DNA of 64,000 bases from contig URUJ01000006.1 in NCBI GenBank assembly GCA_900551095.1, positions 8,565 through 72,564 on the forward strand, given 5' to 3'. Position 1 is the first letter of the stretch; each line of letters begins with the position of its first letter. Below are positions 8,681 through 17,986 of this stretch, piece by piece. Source of the stretch: an uncultured Anaerococcus sp. (GTDB lineage Bacteria > Bacillota > Clostridia > Tissierellales > Peptoniphilaceae). A program made the translations under genes and the position numbers. The notes below the pieces were generated by a model. That model did not search any database and was not told where the DNA came from. It was given only the letters and a program-made list of their open reading frames with translations.

Positions 8681-9703
8681 TTACCTCACATAATTGTTTC
8701 TTAATTGGCCACATGAAGCATCGATATCAGAACCCATGGACCTTCTAATGGTAGCGTTTAAGCCTCTTTTTGTTAATTTATTTTTAAAATCTTCCAGTAC
8801 CTTGTTGTTAGGCTTTTTATGGTCAAATTCCTCTATAGGATTTAGTGGAATTAGGTTAATATGGACATTTTTTCCAAAAAGAAAGTCGTGGAGATTTTCC
8901 ACATCTTCATTTAAGTTATTAACCCCATCAATTACTACATATTCAAAAGAAACCCTACGCCCAGTTTTATCGAAATAATAATCCGTAGCGTCAATAATTT
9001 CTTTAATTGAATATCTTTTTGCAATTGGCATATAAACAGCCCTTTTTTTATCATCAGCGTAATGTAGACTTAAGGCTAGGTTTACATCAAGTCCAGTGTC
9101 TGCTAATTTTTTGATTTTTGGAGCAAGGCCAGATGTAGATAATGTTATAGACCTGTGAGATATATTCCTACCTTTGGGGTCTGTGATTATTTCTATAAAC
9201 TTTTTGATATTAGAAAAATTATCTAGAGGTTCGCCAATTCCCATTATTACAATATTTGAAATAGGACCATTTAATCTTTCCAATAAATAGACTTCTTCGA
9301 TTAGTTCTGAACTTGTCATATTTCTTCTTAGACCATTTTTTGTAGATGCACAAAAACTACAGCCCATCCTACATCCTACTTGACTAGAAACACAAATTGT
9401 AGACCTGTCTTTATATTCCATAAAAACTGCTTCAACTATATTTTTATCAGCAAGTTCCAAGAGATATTTTTTTGTAGAATCAACTTTTGATTCAAAAGTC
9501 TTAAATACCTTTATCTTATCTATTTTAAAATCATTTTGAAGTTCTTCTCGCATCTTTAAGGATAAATCAGTCATCTCGTTAAAATCATTTATCCTATTTA
9601 CATGGATATTATGAAAAACCTGCTTTGCTCTAAATTTTTGGTAGGATTTTTCCTTAAAAAGATCTTCTATTTCAACTATTGTCTTGTCATTTATACTAAT
9701 CAT
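8681..9703 (-). CDS. rlmN: Dual-specificity RNA methyltransferase RlmN
   Basis: This 340-residue radical SAM enzyme methylates C2 of A2503 in 23S rRNA and of A37 in some tRNAs. The cluster motif CRMGCSFC, the GIGEPLDN segment and the C-terminal catalytic cysteine in SDIDASCGQLR are present. Its start overlaps the rsmB stop by 8 bp. It sits in the conserved def-fmt-rsmB-rlmN-prpC-prkC series. Confidence 0.96.
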   Translation of the reverse strand: MISINDKTIVEIEDLFKEKSYQKFRAKQVFHNIHVNRINDFNEMTDLSLKMREELQNDFKIDKIKVFKTFESKVDSTKKYLLELADKNIVEAVFMEYKDRSTICVSSQVGCRMGCSFCASTKNGLRRNMTSSELIEEVYLLERLNGPISNIVIMGIGEPLDNFSNIKKFIEIITDPKGRNISHRSITLSTSGLAPKIKKLADTGLDVNLALSLHYADDKKRAVYMPIAKRYSIKEIIDATDYYFDKTGRRVSFEYVVIDGVNNLNEDVENLHDFLFGKNVHINLIPLNPIEEFDHKKPNNKVLEDFKNKLTKRGLNATIRRSMGSDIDASCGQLRNNYVR

Positions 9704-10982
9704 ATTTTTTCCTAAATTTACTTATAAAAAATCCATCTGTCATAGTTTCAAAACTCTTAAATTCTATGAAATCTTCGCCGTTTATAGCTACTAATTCTAA
9801 ATTTTCTTTATCCATCAAAAATTTAAAATTATCCCTATTTTCTAAAGGACCAATAGTACAAGTAGAATACACAAGAAAACCACCCTTTTTAACATATTTA
9901 AGGGCATTTTCTAAAATTTCTCTTTGTAAATTTGCAAGTCGTACAATCGTTTCCTTACTTCTATTATATCGTATTTCTGGTTTTCTTCCTACTACTCCAA
10001 GCCCAGAACAAGGAGCATCGACTAAAACATAATCAAATCCATCCTTAAAATCCTCTACAAAGCTTGAAGCATCGTAATTTGTAAGGCTTATATTTTTAAG
10101 TCCTACCCTCTCAATATTTTCTAAAATTAGTTTGTTTTTGGATTTTGCTAGGTCATTGGCTACGATTTTTGCAGTATTTTTTGTGTATTCTGCAAGATAA
10201 CTTGTCTTGGTACCTGGTGCTGCACATAAATCAAGAATTCTAGAATTTTCTTTTGGATCTAGTACTTCTACTGTTTTCATAGAAGCTTCTTGTTGGATAG
10301 TAAAAAAACCTGCCTTAAAAAGCTTAGAAGATGCAAGTCCTGCTGGATTTTTTACTATTAAGCTCATACTAGATATATTTCCCTCTTCGGCTTTAAACCC
10401 ATCATCAATTAGCTTATTTTTTAACTCTTCCCTATTTATTTTGAGTGAATTTACCCTGATAGCTAGGTTTTTTATCCTATCTGCATCCCTTAAATACGCC
10501 TTAGTATAATCCATTCCATAAAAATCATAGATATATCTAGTTATTTCTTCCGGAAAAGAATATCTAATCGAAAGACTTTTAATGTCATCATTTTCGTATA
10601 TGGTTGCTATTTCTTTTTCATCTCTTATAAATTCTCTTAAGATTGCATTTACAAAGCCAGTTGACCTTTTATTTTTCTTTTTAGTAAGGTCTACAAGCTT
10701 ATCGACTGTAGCGTAATCTTTACTTTCTAGAAAATGAATATTATAAATCCCAATCTCTAGAATAACTAACACATTTTCATGGATTTTCTTAAATCTAATG
10801 TCAGATAGTTTTCTTATCATATAATCTATATAGATTTTATTTTCCAACACACCATAAACTGTTTTTGTAATTAGTGGAAGATTGGAGGCTTTATTCTCAA
10901 AAAAATTTATCATGTCAGCTGACTTTGCTTCGTCATAGATGACTTTTTTTAGAATAGAAAAAATTATTTCAAAATCAGTCAT
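9696..10982 (-). CDS. rsmB: 16S rRNA (cytosine-C5) methyltransferase
   Basis: The product has 428 residues. An N-terminal NusB-like RNA-binding domain (about 1-130) precedes a Rossmann methyltransferase domain with the SAM site LDLCAAPGTKT. The two RNA m5C catalytic motifs are VDAPCSGLG and YSTCTIGPLEN. It modifies C967 (E. coli numbering) of 16S rRNA. It overlaps fmt upstream and rlmN downstream by 8 bp each, indicating translational coupling. Confidence 0.95.
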   Translation of the reverse strand: MTDFEIIFSILKKVIYDEAKSADMINFFENKASNLPLITKTVYGVLENKIYIDYMIRKLSDIRFKKIHENVLVILEIGIYNIHFLESKDYATVDKLVDLTKKKNKRSTGFVNAILREFIRDEKEIATIYENDDIKSLSIRYSFPEEITRYIYDFYGMDYTKAYLRDADRIKNLAIRVNSLKINREELKNKLIDDGFKAEEGNISSMSLIVKNPAGLASSKLFKAGFFTIQQEASMKTVEVLDPKENSRILDLCAAPGTKTSYLAEYTKNTAKIVANDLAKSKNKLILENIERVGLKNISLTNYDASSFVEDFKDGFDYVLVDAPCSGLGVVGRKPEIRYNRSKETIVRLANLQREILENALKYVKKGGFLVYSTCTIGPLENRDNFKFLMDKENLELVAINGEDFIEFKSFETMTDGFFISKFRKKYD

Positions 10983-11910
10983 TTTCTAAAATAAGTCCCA
11001 CTTCTATATCATTTCCTAGAAGAAAAGCTGCCGTATCCATGGCTTTTTTACCAGGAAATTGAATTTTTTCTACTCTTATAGAATAATCACCTGTTCCTAT
11101 TACTAGTTTATCCTTTTTATTTGCTGCAAGGATTTCGCCAGCTTCGCCTTTTTTATCACAAAAAGACGCCTTGTAAATTTTGACATTTTCTCCCTTATAG
11201 GTAAAAAATGCAACTGGATAGGCTACAAGAGCTCTAATTTTGTTGAGTATTTCATCACTTGACTTTCTCCAGTCGATTTTTCCCATAGCTTTATCAATCT
11301 TAGTGCAAAAAGTCGCCTGACTGTCATCTTGGGCGGTTCTATTTTTATAAACTTCTTCATAATTTATTATAGAATCTCTTATAGCCTCTCCGCCTAATTT
11401 GCCAAGTTTTTCTTCAAGGTCAAAATAATCATCATTTTCTTCTATATCCATTTCCCTTTGGATAAGGATATCACCAGAATCCATAGCTTTTTCAATAAGC
11501 ATGGATGTTGCAGCGGTCTTTTTTTCTCCATTTAAAAGTGTAAACTGCATAGGACTTGCTCCCCTGTATTTTGGTAGGAAAGAAGGATGGAGGTTTATTA
11601 TCCTATCCTTAAAATTATCTAGTAAGATTTCTTTAATCATTTGCCCGAAGGCTACAACGACTATGTAATCAATATCAAGTTCTTTTAACAAACTTACAAA
11701 TTCTTCTGTATTTACAGAATCAGGTGTTTCAACCCTAATTCCCTTATCTTCTGCATATTTTTTTACAGGAGTTGGGCTAAATTTATTTCTAGATCTTCTC
11801 TTGTCTTTACTTGAAACAACAAGACTTACATTTATATTTTCATCTCTATAAAGAATATCCAAAGTCTGCAAAGCAAACTTTGGATTACCCATAAAACATA
11901 TATTAATCAT
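10975..11910 (-). CDS. fmt: Methionyl-tRNA formyltransferase
   Basis: This 311-residue enzyme formylates Met-tRNAi for initiation. It shows the folate-binding and catalytic region NLHPSFLPKYRGASP and the AMDSGDIL segment, with a C-terminal tRNA-binding OB domain. It overlaps def upstream and rsmB downstream, the classic def-fmt-rsmB arrangement. Confidence 0.95.
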   Translation of the reverse strand: MINICFMGNPKFALQTLDILYRDENINVSLVVSSKDKRRSRNKFSPTPVKKYAEDKGIRVETPDSVNTEEFVSLLKELDIDYIVVVAFGQMIKEILLDNFKDRIINLHPSFLPKYRGASPMQFTLLNGEKKTAATSMLIEKAMDSGDILIQREMDIEENDDYFDLEEKLGKLGGEAIRDSIINYEEVYKNRTAQDDSQATFCTKIDKAMGKIDWRKSSDEILNKIRALVAYPVAFFTYKGENVKIYKASFCDKKGEAGEILAANKKDKLVIGTGDYSIRVEKIQFPGKKAMDTAAFLLGNDIEVGLILEND

Positions 11911-12388
11911 TATCTTCTGCCATTTCTTCTATTTTATACTCTTCGATATACTTATCCTTGAATAAAATACCGTCAAGATGGTCTATTTCATGGCATAGAA
12001 TTACCGCAGGAAAGCCATGGGCGTCCCAAACTTTTTCTACGCCTTCTTCGTCTAAATATTTAACTTTTACATGCTCTGGTCTTTTAACTGTTGCGTTAAA
12101 ATCTGGAATTGAAAGACAACCTTCAAGCCCTATTTGTTCCCCATCTTTTTCTATGATTTCTGGATTTACAAGCTTAACAAGACCTGTTTGTCCGTCATGT
12201 GGATCTACAACTATGACTCTTCTTAAGTTTCCCACTTGTGGTGCTGCCAGACCAACTCCATCAGCATCATACATAGTTTCTGCCATATCATCTAAAAGAA
12301 TTCTAATCCTATCTGTTACTTCATCAACTTCTCTTGATATTTTTCTTAAAATCGGATCTCCATCTATTCTTATATTTCTAATTGCCAT
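11903..12388 (-). CDS. def: Peptide deformylase
   Basis: The product has 161 residues from ATG 12388, which has an AGGAGG site 5 bp ahead; six upstream in-frame codons are rejected for that reason. The three metal/catalytic motifs are present: GVGLAAPQVG, EGCLSIP and HEIDHLDG. It removes the N-formyl group from nascent proteins and is paired with fmt downstream. It appears to begin the def-fmt-rsmB-rlmN-prpC-prkC-rsgA-rpe operon. Confidence 0.95.
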   Translation of the reverse strand: MAIRNIRIDGDPILRKISREVDEVTDRIRILLDDMAETMYDADGVGLAAPQVGNLRRVIVVDPHDGQTGLVKLVNPEIIEKDGEQIGLEGCLSIPDFNATVKRPEHVKVKYLDEEGVEKVWDAHGFPAVILCHEIDHLDGILFKDKYIEEYKIEEMAEDND

Positions 12389-12477
12389 ACTTCCTCCTTT
12401 TAGCATTTAATGCCGAGAATTTTTCTGCAATTTATTTCTTTCTTATCCTAAATATTTTACTGGTTTTAAGCTTTTAT

Positions 12478-15400
12478 TCAATTATCTGTAAATCCTATAG
12501 AATAAAGCTTTGATATACCTTTATCGTTGATTGTTACCCCGTGGATTTTCTCAGCAAGTTGCATAGTTGTCTGCCTGTGGGTAATCATTATGAATTGAGT
12601 ATTATTAGATAGACTTTTTAAATAGTCTATATATCTTTTGATATTTGATTCATCAAGAGCAGCATCAATCTCATCCAATATAGAAAAAGGTGCAGGATTT
12701 TGCTCAAATATTGCAAAAAGAAGTGCTACAGCAGTCAAAGCTTTTTCTCCACCAGATAAAAGCGAGATTGACTTTAGGGATTTGCTAGGCGGTTTAGCTT
12801 CTATTTCTACTCCCGCTGTAAGGAAATCTTCGCTATCTAGAATAAGTCTAGCATCTCCTCCCATAAAAAGAATTTTGAAAATTTTTGTAAAGTTCCTATT
12901 TATTATAGCAAAATTCTTAGAAAACCCTTCTTTCATTTCCTTTTCAAGCCTTACAATCATTTTTTCTATATCTCTTTTTGAATTTTTCAAATCTTCTACT
13001 TGATCTTTGATAAAGCTTACTTCTTTATCTATATTATCAAAATCTTCGAGGGCTGTTTCCGTAAAAAATCCTACTTCATTTATCTTTTTTTGGATATCAA
13101 TTAATTCTGTCTTTGTAGGATTTATTTTATCTTCTGCCTTGTATTTTTCTTCCAAATTTTCTATACTCATTGTTATATAAGGTTTTACTTCATCTTCAAG
13201 ATTTTTATAATTTTCACTTGCAGAATCTAATTTATATGAAAGTTTCACTCTTTTTACGTCAAGATTTTTTAACTCATCTTCTAGCCTTGCATTTTCCGCA
13301 ATTAATTTACTATTTTCGCTTTCTTTTATCTTGAGATTTTCTTTAAGCTTATCTATAGTTTCGCTTATTTTCTCTGCTTCATTTTTGTATAATTCTATCG
13401 ATTTTTTTAGTGAATCTTCTGTTTCTTTTGAAGACTTTAAATCTTCATTAAGTTTATCAAATAATTTATTTTGAATTTTTTTGTTATTTTCAATATCGCT
13501 AATATTATTTTTTATATTAGTCAAAGAATTCTCTACTAAACTTCTATCTCTTTTATAAATTTCAAGCTTATTAGTGAGATTTATGATTTCTTCTTTTAGT
13601 AAATCAAAATCTTTACTCTTTTCTCCTAATAATTTATTTTGCTTTAAAAGACTATCATTAAGAGCGTTCTCTTCTATCTTTAGTCTTTCTATATCTATAT
13701 CACTTTCCCCATCCTCATAGCTTTGTTTATCACCATCTAGGTCTTTTCTACGCTCCTTTCGGGACTCAATCTTTAGTTTTAGCCTTTCCTTGCTATTTAC
13801 TAGATCCTTTCTTTCCAAATCTTTTTTCTCAAAAACCTCTTTAAGGTCTATAATTTCATTTCTTTTTGTATCTAATTTATAATTCAGATTTTCAACTAGT
13901 TCTCCTAAAGATTGTTGCTTTTGTTTATAATTTTTGATTGATGTTTCTAAATCAATTAATTTTTTCTTTCTATTTAGTAGGTTAATATTTGTTCTTTTAT
14001 TCTTGTTGCTACCTGCAACCATAGAACCCCAAGTGTTTATGATATCAAGGTTTAAGCTTATAATTCTATAACCTTTAATCTTTTTTGAAAGAGAAATGGC
14101 TGCGTCTATATCCTTTACAACTACAGTAGAGCCTAAAAAATGGCCAATAATTCCAGTAAGTTTGCTATCATAGCCAACAAGTTCATAGGCCATAGCAATT
14201 ACTTCAGGCTCATTTGGTTTTTCTTTCATAAAAGATTTTATTGAGTCAATAGGCAAGAAGGTCAACCTACCTAGCTTTTCCCTATTAACAAAATTTATTA
14301 ATTCTCGGGTATCTTCTTTACTTCTTGTGACGATATTTTGAAGACCAGCTCCGATCAAATTATCTATTATCTCCTCATAACCTATCCTAACAGAAATAAG
14401 ATTGGCAAGGGTATCTAGATAAAAACCGCCTAGGCCATTTATCCTTGTCTTTTTAAGGAAGTCTTGTACTGGATAAAAGTATCCTTGGTTATTTTCCAAT
14501 AAGTTTTTTTCAATTTTATAATCAGAAAGCATAGATTTCATATCTAGCTTTATATTATTTAAACTTGATGTATTTTTATTTATATCCTCATTTAACTTAT
14601 TTATAACATCAGCTATATTTCTTATCTTATCTTCAAGATTTAATATTTCAGTAGATGTGTCTTTTTCTCTAGTTTCTAATTTTTGATATTCACTTTCTAA
14701 ACTCTCGATTTCTTGGTCAAGTTTTTCTATCCTAAGCTTTTTTTCTTCCAAGTCCTTTTTTCTTTTCTCATCAATTATGGCCCTTGATTTTTCAAAGACT
14801 TGATAATCTAATATTTTCGCCTTTACTTCCTCGTGAGAGATTTTTTCTTTAAAAATTTCTTCATTTAAAATCTTTATTTCATATTCAAGCTTATCACGAA
14901 TTTCTATTTTGTTTGATAAATTATTCTCCGCTTCTGTAACAGCTTCTATTAGGCTATTAAGCTTAACTTCATTTTCTGATAAATTTTCATTTTCTCTCTT
15001 ATAATTTGTTTCAAGACTAGCAAGGATTTCGCCAATCCTATCTCTATCTTTTTGGTCATAGTCAATCTTTTGTTCATTTAATTTTAGGCTAGAATTCGAC
15101 TTGTCAATATTTTTCTCATAAGAGGTGAAATTTGCTATAAGCTTATCAAGTCTCTCTTTTTCATTGTTGTAGTCTTTTTTATAGGGACCTAATTTTTCCT
15201 TTATATTTTTATTTTCATCTTCTAAAGATAAAATATTCTGATCTAACTCTTCAAGTTCTTTTTTTAAAGAATCTCTTTTTGTAATAAGATCAGAAGATTT
15301 ATTCTTTAGATAAAAATAAGATTTTCTATTTATATCTTCAGTTAATTCTTTATTTCTTAGGAAATTATCCTTGTAAGTTTTGAAAAGATTGAAGTCTTTT

Positions 15401-15990
15401 TTCTTATATTCAAGTTCTTTTTCGATAATTTCAAGGTCATCATTAACAGATACTAGCTTTTTTTCCGCCTCATCTCTCCTATATTTGTGCTTAGAAATAC
15501 CTGATGCTTCTTCAAAAATCGCCCTCCTATCCTTTGGTGATGATAAGATTATTTCATCAATCCTACCTTGACCAATTATTGAATAGCCTTCCTTGCCAAC
15601 TCCAGTATCAAAAAATAATTCCCTAACATCCTTAAGTCTAACTCTTTTGTTGTTTATTTTATATTCATTTTCCCCAGACCTGTAAATCCTACGGGTAATG
15701 GCTACCTTATCATAAGGGATATCCAATTTTTTATCTTCATTGGAAAAATTCAGGCTAACTTCAGCTATATTCATAGAAGTTTTTGCCCCTGTAAAGATAA
15801 CATCTTTCATGTTTGAACCACGAAGGCTTTTTACTGATTGTTCGCCTAAAACCCATCTTACGGCGTCAGATATATTAGACTTACCAGAACCATTTGGACC
15901 TACAACTGCCGTTATCTGGCTGTCAAATTTGATTGTTGTTTTTTCAGCAAAGGACTTAAATCCTTTAAGCTCTATACTTTCTAATCTAAT
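12478..15990 (-). CDS. smc: Chromosome segregation ATPase SMC, with apparent ATT start codon
   Basis: SMC entraps DNA with ScpA/ScpB. The first ATG in frame (15810) would remove the ATPase P-loop. Upstream of it the frame continues for 60 codons encoding a textbook SMC N-terminus (LESIELKGFKSFAEKTTI, then VVGPNGSGKSNISDAVRW) and meets a stop at 15993-15991. The codon after that stop is ATT (15990-15988), 8 bp after GGTGG of the extended site GGTGGTGAT, so translation probably starts there, giving 1170 residues, the usual SMC length. Long coiled coils and a hinge (about 500-650) lead to the C-terminal signature LLSGGEKALTAVALL and Walker B SILDEIDAALDE. The start overlaps the stop codon of the radical SAM gene. 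Confidence 0.93.
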   Translation of the reverse strand: MRLESIELKGFKSFAEKTTIKFDSQITAVVGPNGSGKSNISDAVRWVLGEQSVKSLRGSNMKDVIFTGAKTSMNIAEVSLNFSNEDKKLDIPYDKVAITRRIYRSGENEYKINNKRVRLKDVRELFFDTGVGKEGYSIIGQGRIDEIILSSPKDRRAIFEEASGISKHKYRRDEAEKKLVSVNDDLEIIEKELEYKKKDFNLFKTYKDNFLRNKELTEDINRKSYFYLKNKSSDLITKRDSLKKELEELDQNILSLEDENKNIKEKLGPYKKDYNNEKERLDKLIANFTSYEKNIDKSNSSLKLNEQKIDYDQKDRDRIGEILASLETNYKRENENLSENEVKLNSLIEAVTEAENNLSNKIEIRDKLEYEIKILNEEIFKEKISHEEVKAKILDYQVFEKSRAIIDEKRKKDLEEKKLRIEKLDQEIESLESEYQKLETREKDTSTEILNLEDKIRNIADVINKLNEDINKNTSSLNNIKLDMKSMLSDYKIEKNLLENNQGYFYPVQDFLKKTRINGLGGFYLDTLANLISVRIGYEEIIDNLIGAGLQNIVTRSKEDTRELINFVNREKLGRLTFLPIDSIKSFMKEKPNEPEVIAMAYELVGYDSKLTGIIGHFLGSTVVVKDIDAAISLSKKIKGYRIISLNLDIINTWGSMVAGSNKNKRTNINLLNRKKKLIDLETSIKNYKQKQQSLGELVENLNYKLDTKRNEIIDLKEVFEKKDLERKDLVNSKERLKLKIESRKERRKDLDGDKQSYEDGESDIDIERLKIEENALNDSLLKQNKLLGEKSKDFDLLKEEIINLTNKLEIYKRDRSLVENSLTNIKNNISDIENNKKIQNKLFDKLNEDLKSSKETEDSLKKSIELYKNEAEKISETIDKLKENLKIKESENSKLIAENARLEDELKNLDVKRVKLSYKLDSASENYKNLEDEVKPYITMSIENLEEKYKAEDKINPTKTELIDIQKKINEVGFFTETALEDFDNIDKEVSFIKDQVEDLKNSKRDIEKMIVRLEKEMKEGFSKNFAIINRNFTKIFKILFMGGDARLILDSEDFLTAGVEIEAKPPSKSLKSISLLSGGEKALTAVALLFAIFEQNPAPFSILDEIDAALDESNIKRYIDYLKSLSNNTQFIMITHRQTTMQLAEKIHGVTINDKGISKLYSIGFTDN

Positions 15991-17056
15991 TTAAATCACC
16001 ACCGTAATTTTTTTCCACATATTTCCTTATGAACGTCTTTAAATCTAACTCTATTTTTTTACTTTTATTTACTAAATAAAAGTCTTCATCATTTACAAAG
16101 GTCATTTTTATCCTATACTTATCGTAAAAATATTTTTTGTTTGATTTTTTATTTCCAGCAATTAAAGAAATCTCTCTTGGTTTTGAATGAATGATTATAT
16201 CATCTTTTAAGTTTTCAGCTTTAATCATATCTTCAAGGTAAAGTTTATAAATATAAGATTCAACAAGTTGCCTCATTGCTGGATGAAAAGGTCCAGCAAC
16301 TACGTCTTTTCCTTCGTTGATATTTTCTGTAGGTTGAAGGCCAATTCTTATGACATTAATATCCTTATATTCATAAATCATCAGAACTTCTGCCGATATT
16401 TCCGCCGCTTCAGATAGACTTAAAGGCTTATAAAAACTAGCTTTGTACAAACTTTCAAGTTTTGTATCTTTAATTACAAGAGTTGGGTAAATCCTTGCTA
16501 TATCGGGTTTAATTTTTGCAGATTCCTTAGCTGTAGCAATTATCTTTTCTCGGCTGTCTTTATAAAGTCCTGGCATAATTTGATGGCCCAGAGTAAAACC
16601 ATATTCTTTTATGAGTCCACTTGCTACCTTGCTATCTTTAGCTGTATGGCCCCTCTCGTTTGCGCAAAGCACCTCATCAGAAAAAGACTGGATACCTAGT
16701 TCTATTGTATCTACCTCATAATCTTTTAAACAAGATAGAATGGAATTATTTATATAATCAGGTCTGGTTGAAAGTCTGATTCTATCAATAATGCCCTTCT
16801 TTTTATAATAATTTGCAATTTCCAAATAAGAAATCATTGTCTCATGAGGAAGTCCTGTAAAAGATCCACCATAAAAAGCAATTTCCTTGGGAGATTTCTT
16901 ATCTTTAAAATAAGATAAATAAGATTCTATTTGATTTTTTATAGAAGTAGAATCCGCTGTATCCCTATAATTTGTAATTTTAACTTGGTTACAAAAGGCA
17001 CAGTCGTGTGGGCAACCCAAAAAAGGTATGAAAATTGGTATAATTTGCCTAGTCAT
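15986..17056 (-). CDS. Radical SAM protein, Elp3-like N-terminal type
   Basis: The product has 356 residues from ATG 17056, which overlaps the rnc stop by 8 bp; a longer frame runs back into rnc but lacks support. A CPHDCAFC cluster motif follows IIPIFIPFLG, with IAFYGGSFTG downstream, as in the Elp3/YhcC group. No acetyltransferase domain is visible. This family often lies between rnc and smc in Clostridia; its substrate is not known to me. Its last codons also form the ribosome binding site of smc. Confidence 0.85.
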   Translation of the reverse strand: MTRQIIPIFIPFLGCPHDCAFCNQVKITNYRDTADSTSIKNQIESYLSYFKDKKSPKEIAFYGGSFTGLPHETMISYLEIANYYKKKGIIDRIRLSTRPDYINNSILSCLKDYEVDTIELGIQSFSDEVLCANERGHTAKDSKVASGLIKEYGFTLGHQIMPGLYKDSREKIIATAKESAKIKPDIARIYPTLVIKDTKLESLYKASFYKPLSLSEAAEISAEVLMIYEYKDINVIRIGLQPTENINEGKDVVAGPFHPAMRQLVESYIYKLYLEDMIKAENLKDDIIIHSKPREISLIAGNKKSNKKYFYDKYRIKMTFVNDEDFYLVNKSKKIELDLKTFIRKYVEKNYGGDLN

Positions 17057-17762
17057 TTTTAATTTTCTCATAGGCAGACTTTGCAGCCATTTGTTCTGCT
17101 GTTTTCTTATTTTTGCCTTGTCCTGTCGCAAGCTCTCTATTTCCAAGTCTTACTACCATGGTAAAGGTCTTATCATGTTCTGGCCCTTCTTCCTTAATTA
17201 ATTCATAAGAAAGATTTTTTTTGGAATGAGAATTATAATATTCTTGAAGTCTTGTCTTGTAATCTAAAAACAAAGAGTCGTCTTTGATAATTTTTTTAAC
17301 TTCTTCACTATAATTATCTCTTAAAAATTCAAACAACCTCTCATATGATGAATCTAGATAAATTGCAGCGCACATTGCCTCGAAGGTATCTGCCTTGACG
17401 TGTTTTTTAAGCTTGCCACCTTGCTTTTTCTCCCCCATACCAAATCTTAAATACTTGGTTAAGTCAAATTTTTCGCTTGCTTTGGCAAAGGAATCTGTGC
17501 ATACAATTCTAGACCTAGTTCTTGTTAGCCAACCTTCAGGTTTTTCCTTATAATTTTCAAAAAGATACTCACTTACAACCATGTCAAGGATAGTATCTCC
17601 TAAAAATTCGAGTCTTTCGTTGGATTTTGTTTTTATTCTCGCTTCATTAGTAAAAGAAGAATGAGTAAAGGCTACATCTATCAATGCCTTGTCATTGAAG
17701 CTGTAGCCTATACTTTTTTCAAATTCTTCGATTTTTTCAAGCCTATCTTTTGACAAAGACAT
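17049..17762 (-). CDS. rnc: Ribonuclease III
   Basis: This 237-residue endonuclease cleaves double-stranded RNA in rRNA processing and mRNA turnover. The catalytic signature NERLEFLGDTILD is near residue 43, and a double-stranded-RNA-binding domain occupies about 160-237 (YKTRLQEYYNSH to KKTAEQMAAKSAYEKI). Its start abuts the acpP stop. The plsX-acpP-rnc-smc order is conserved in Firmicutes. Confidence 0.95.
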   Translation of the reverse strand: MSLSKDRLEKIEEFEKSIGYSFNDKALIDVAFTHSSFTNEARIKTKSNERLEFLGDTILDMVVSEYLFENYKEKPEGWLTRTRSRIVCTDSFAKASEKFDLTKYLRFGMGEKKQGGKLKKHVKADTFEAMCAAIYLDSSYERLFEFLRDNYSEEVKKIIKDDSLFLDYKTRLQEYYNSHSKKNLSYELIKEEGPEHDKTFTMVVRLGNRELATGQGKNKKTAEQMAAKSAYEKIKND

Positions 17763-17986
17763 TAGTTTTTGCTTTCTATTAAACTTACTATATCTGAAAG
17801 AGTTTCTATTTCGTCTAGCTCTTCATCAGTAAATTCTATTTCAAATTCTTCTTCGATTACCATGATAAAATCAACTAGGTCAATTGAATCAATATCCATA
17901 TCGGAAATTTTGCTTTCAAAATCTAGGTTAGCAGTATCAACATCAAGATTTTCTTCTGCTAGTTTTAGTAATTGTTCTCTAATCAT
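17762..17986 (-). CDS. acpP: Acyl carrier protein
   Basis: This 74-residue acidic protein has the phosphopantetheine attachment motif DIDSIDLVDF (serine near residue 34). It carries acyl chains for fatty acid and phospholipid synthesis, consistent with plsX upstream (8-bp overlap) and rnc downstream. Confidence 0.95.
   Translation of the reverse strand: MIREQLLKLAEENLDVDTANLDFESKISDMDIDSIDLVDFIMVIEEEFEIEFTDEELDEIETLSDIVSLIESKN

Noticed and set aside
12478..15810. smc beginning at ATG 15810
   Set aside because: This start removes the Walker A ATP-binding loop and 60 conserved residues; the longer frame with an ATT start and good ribosome binding site fits the family.
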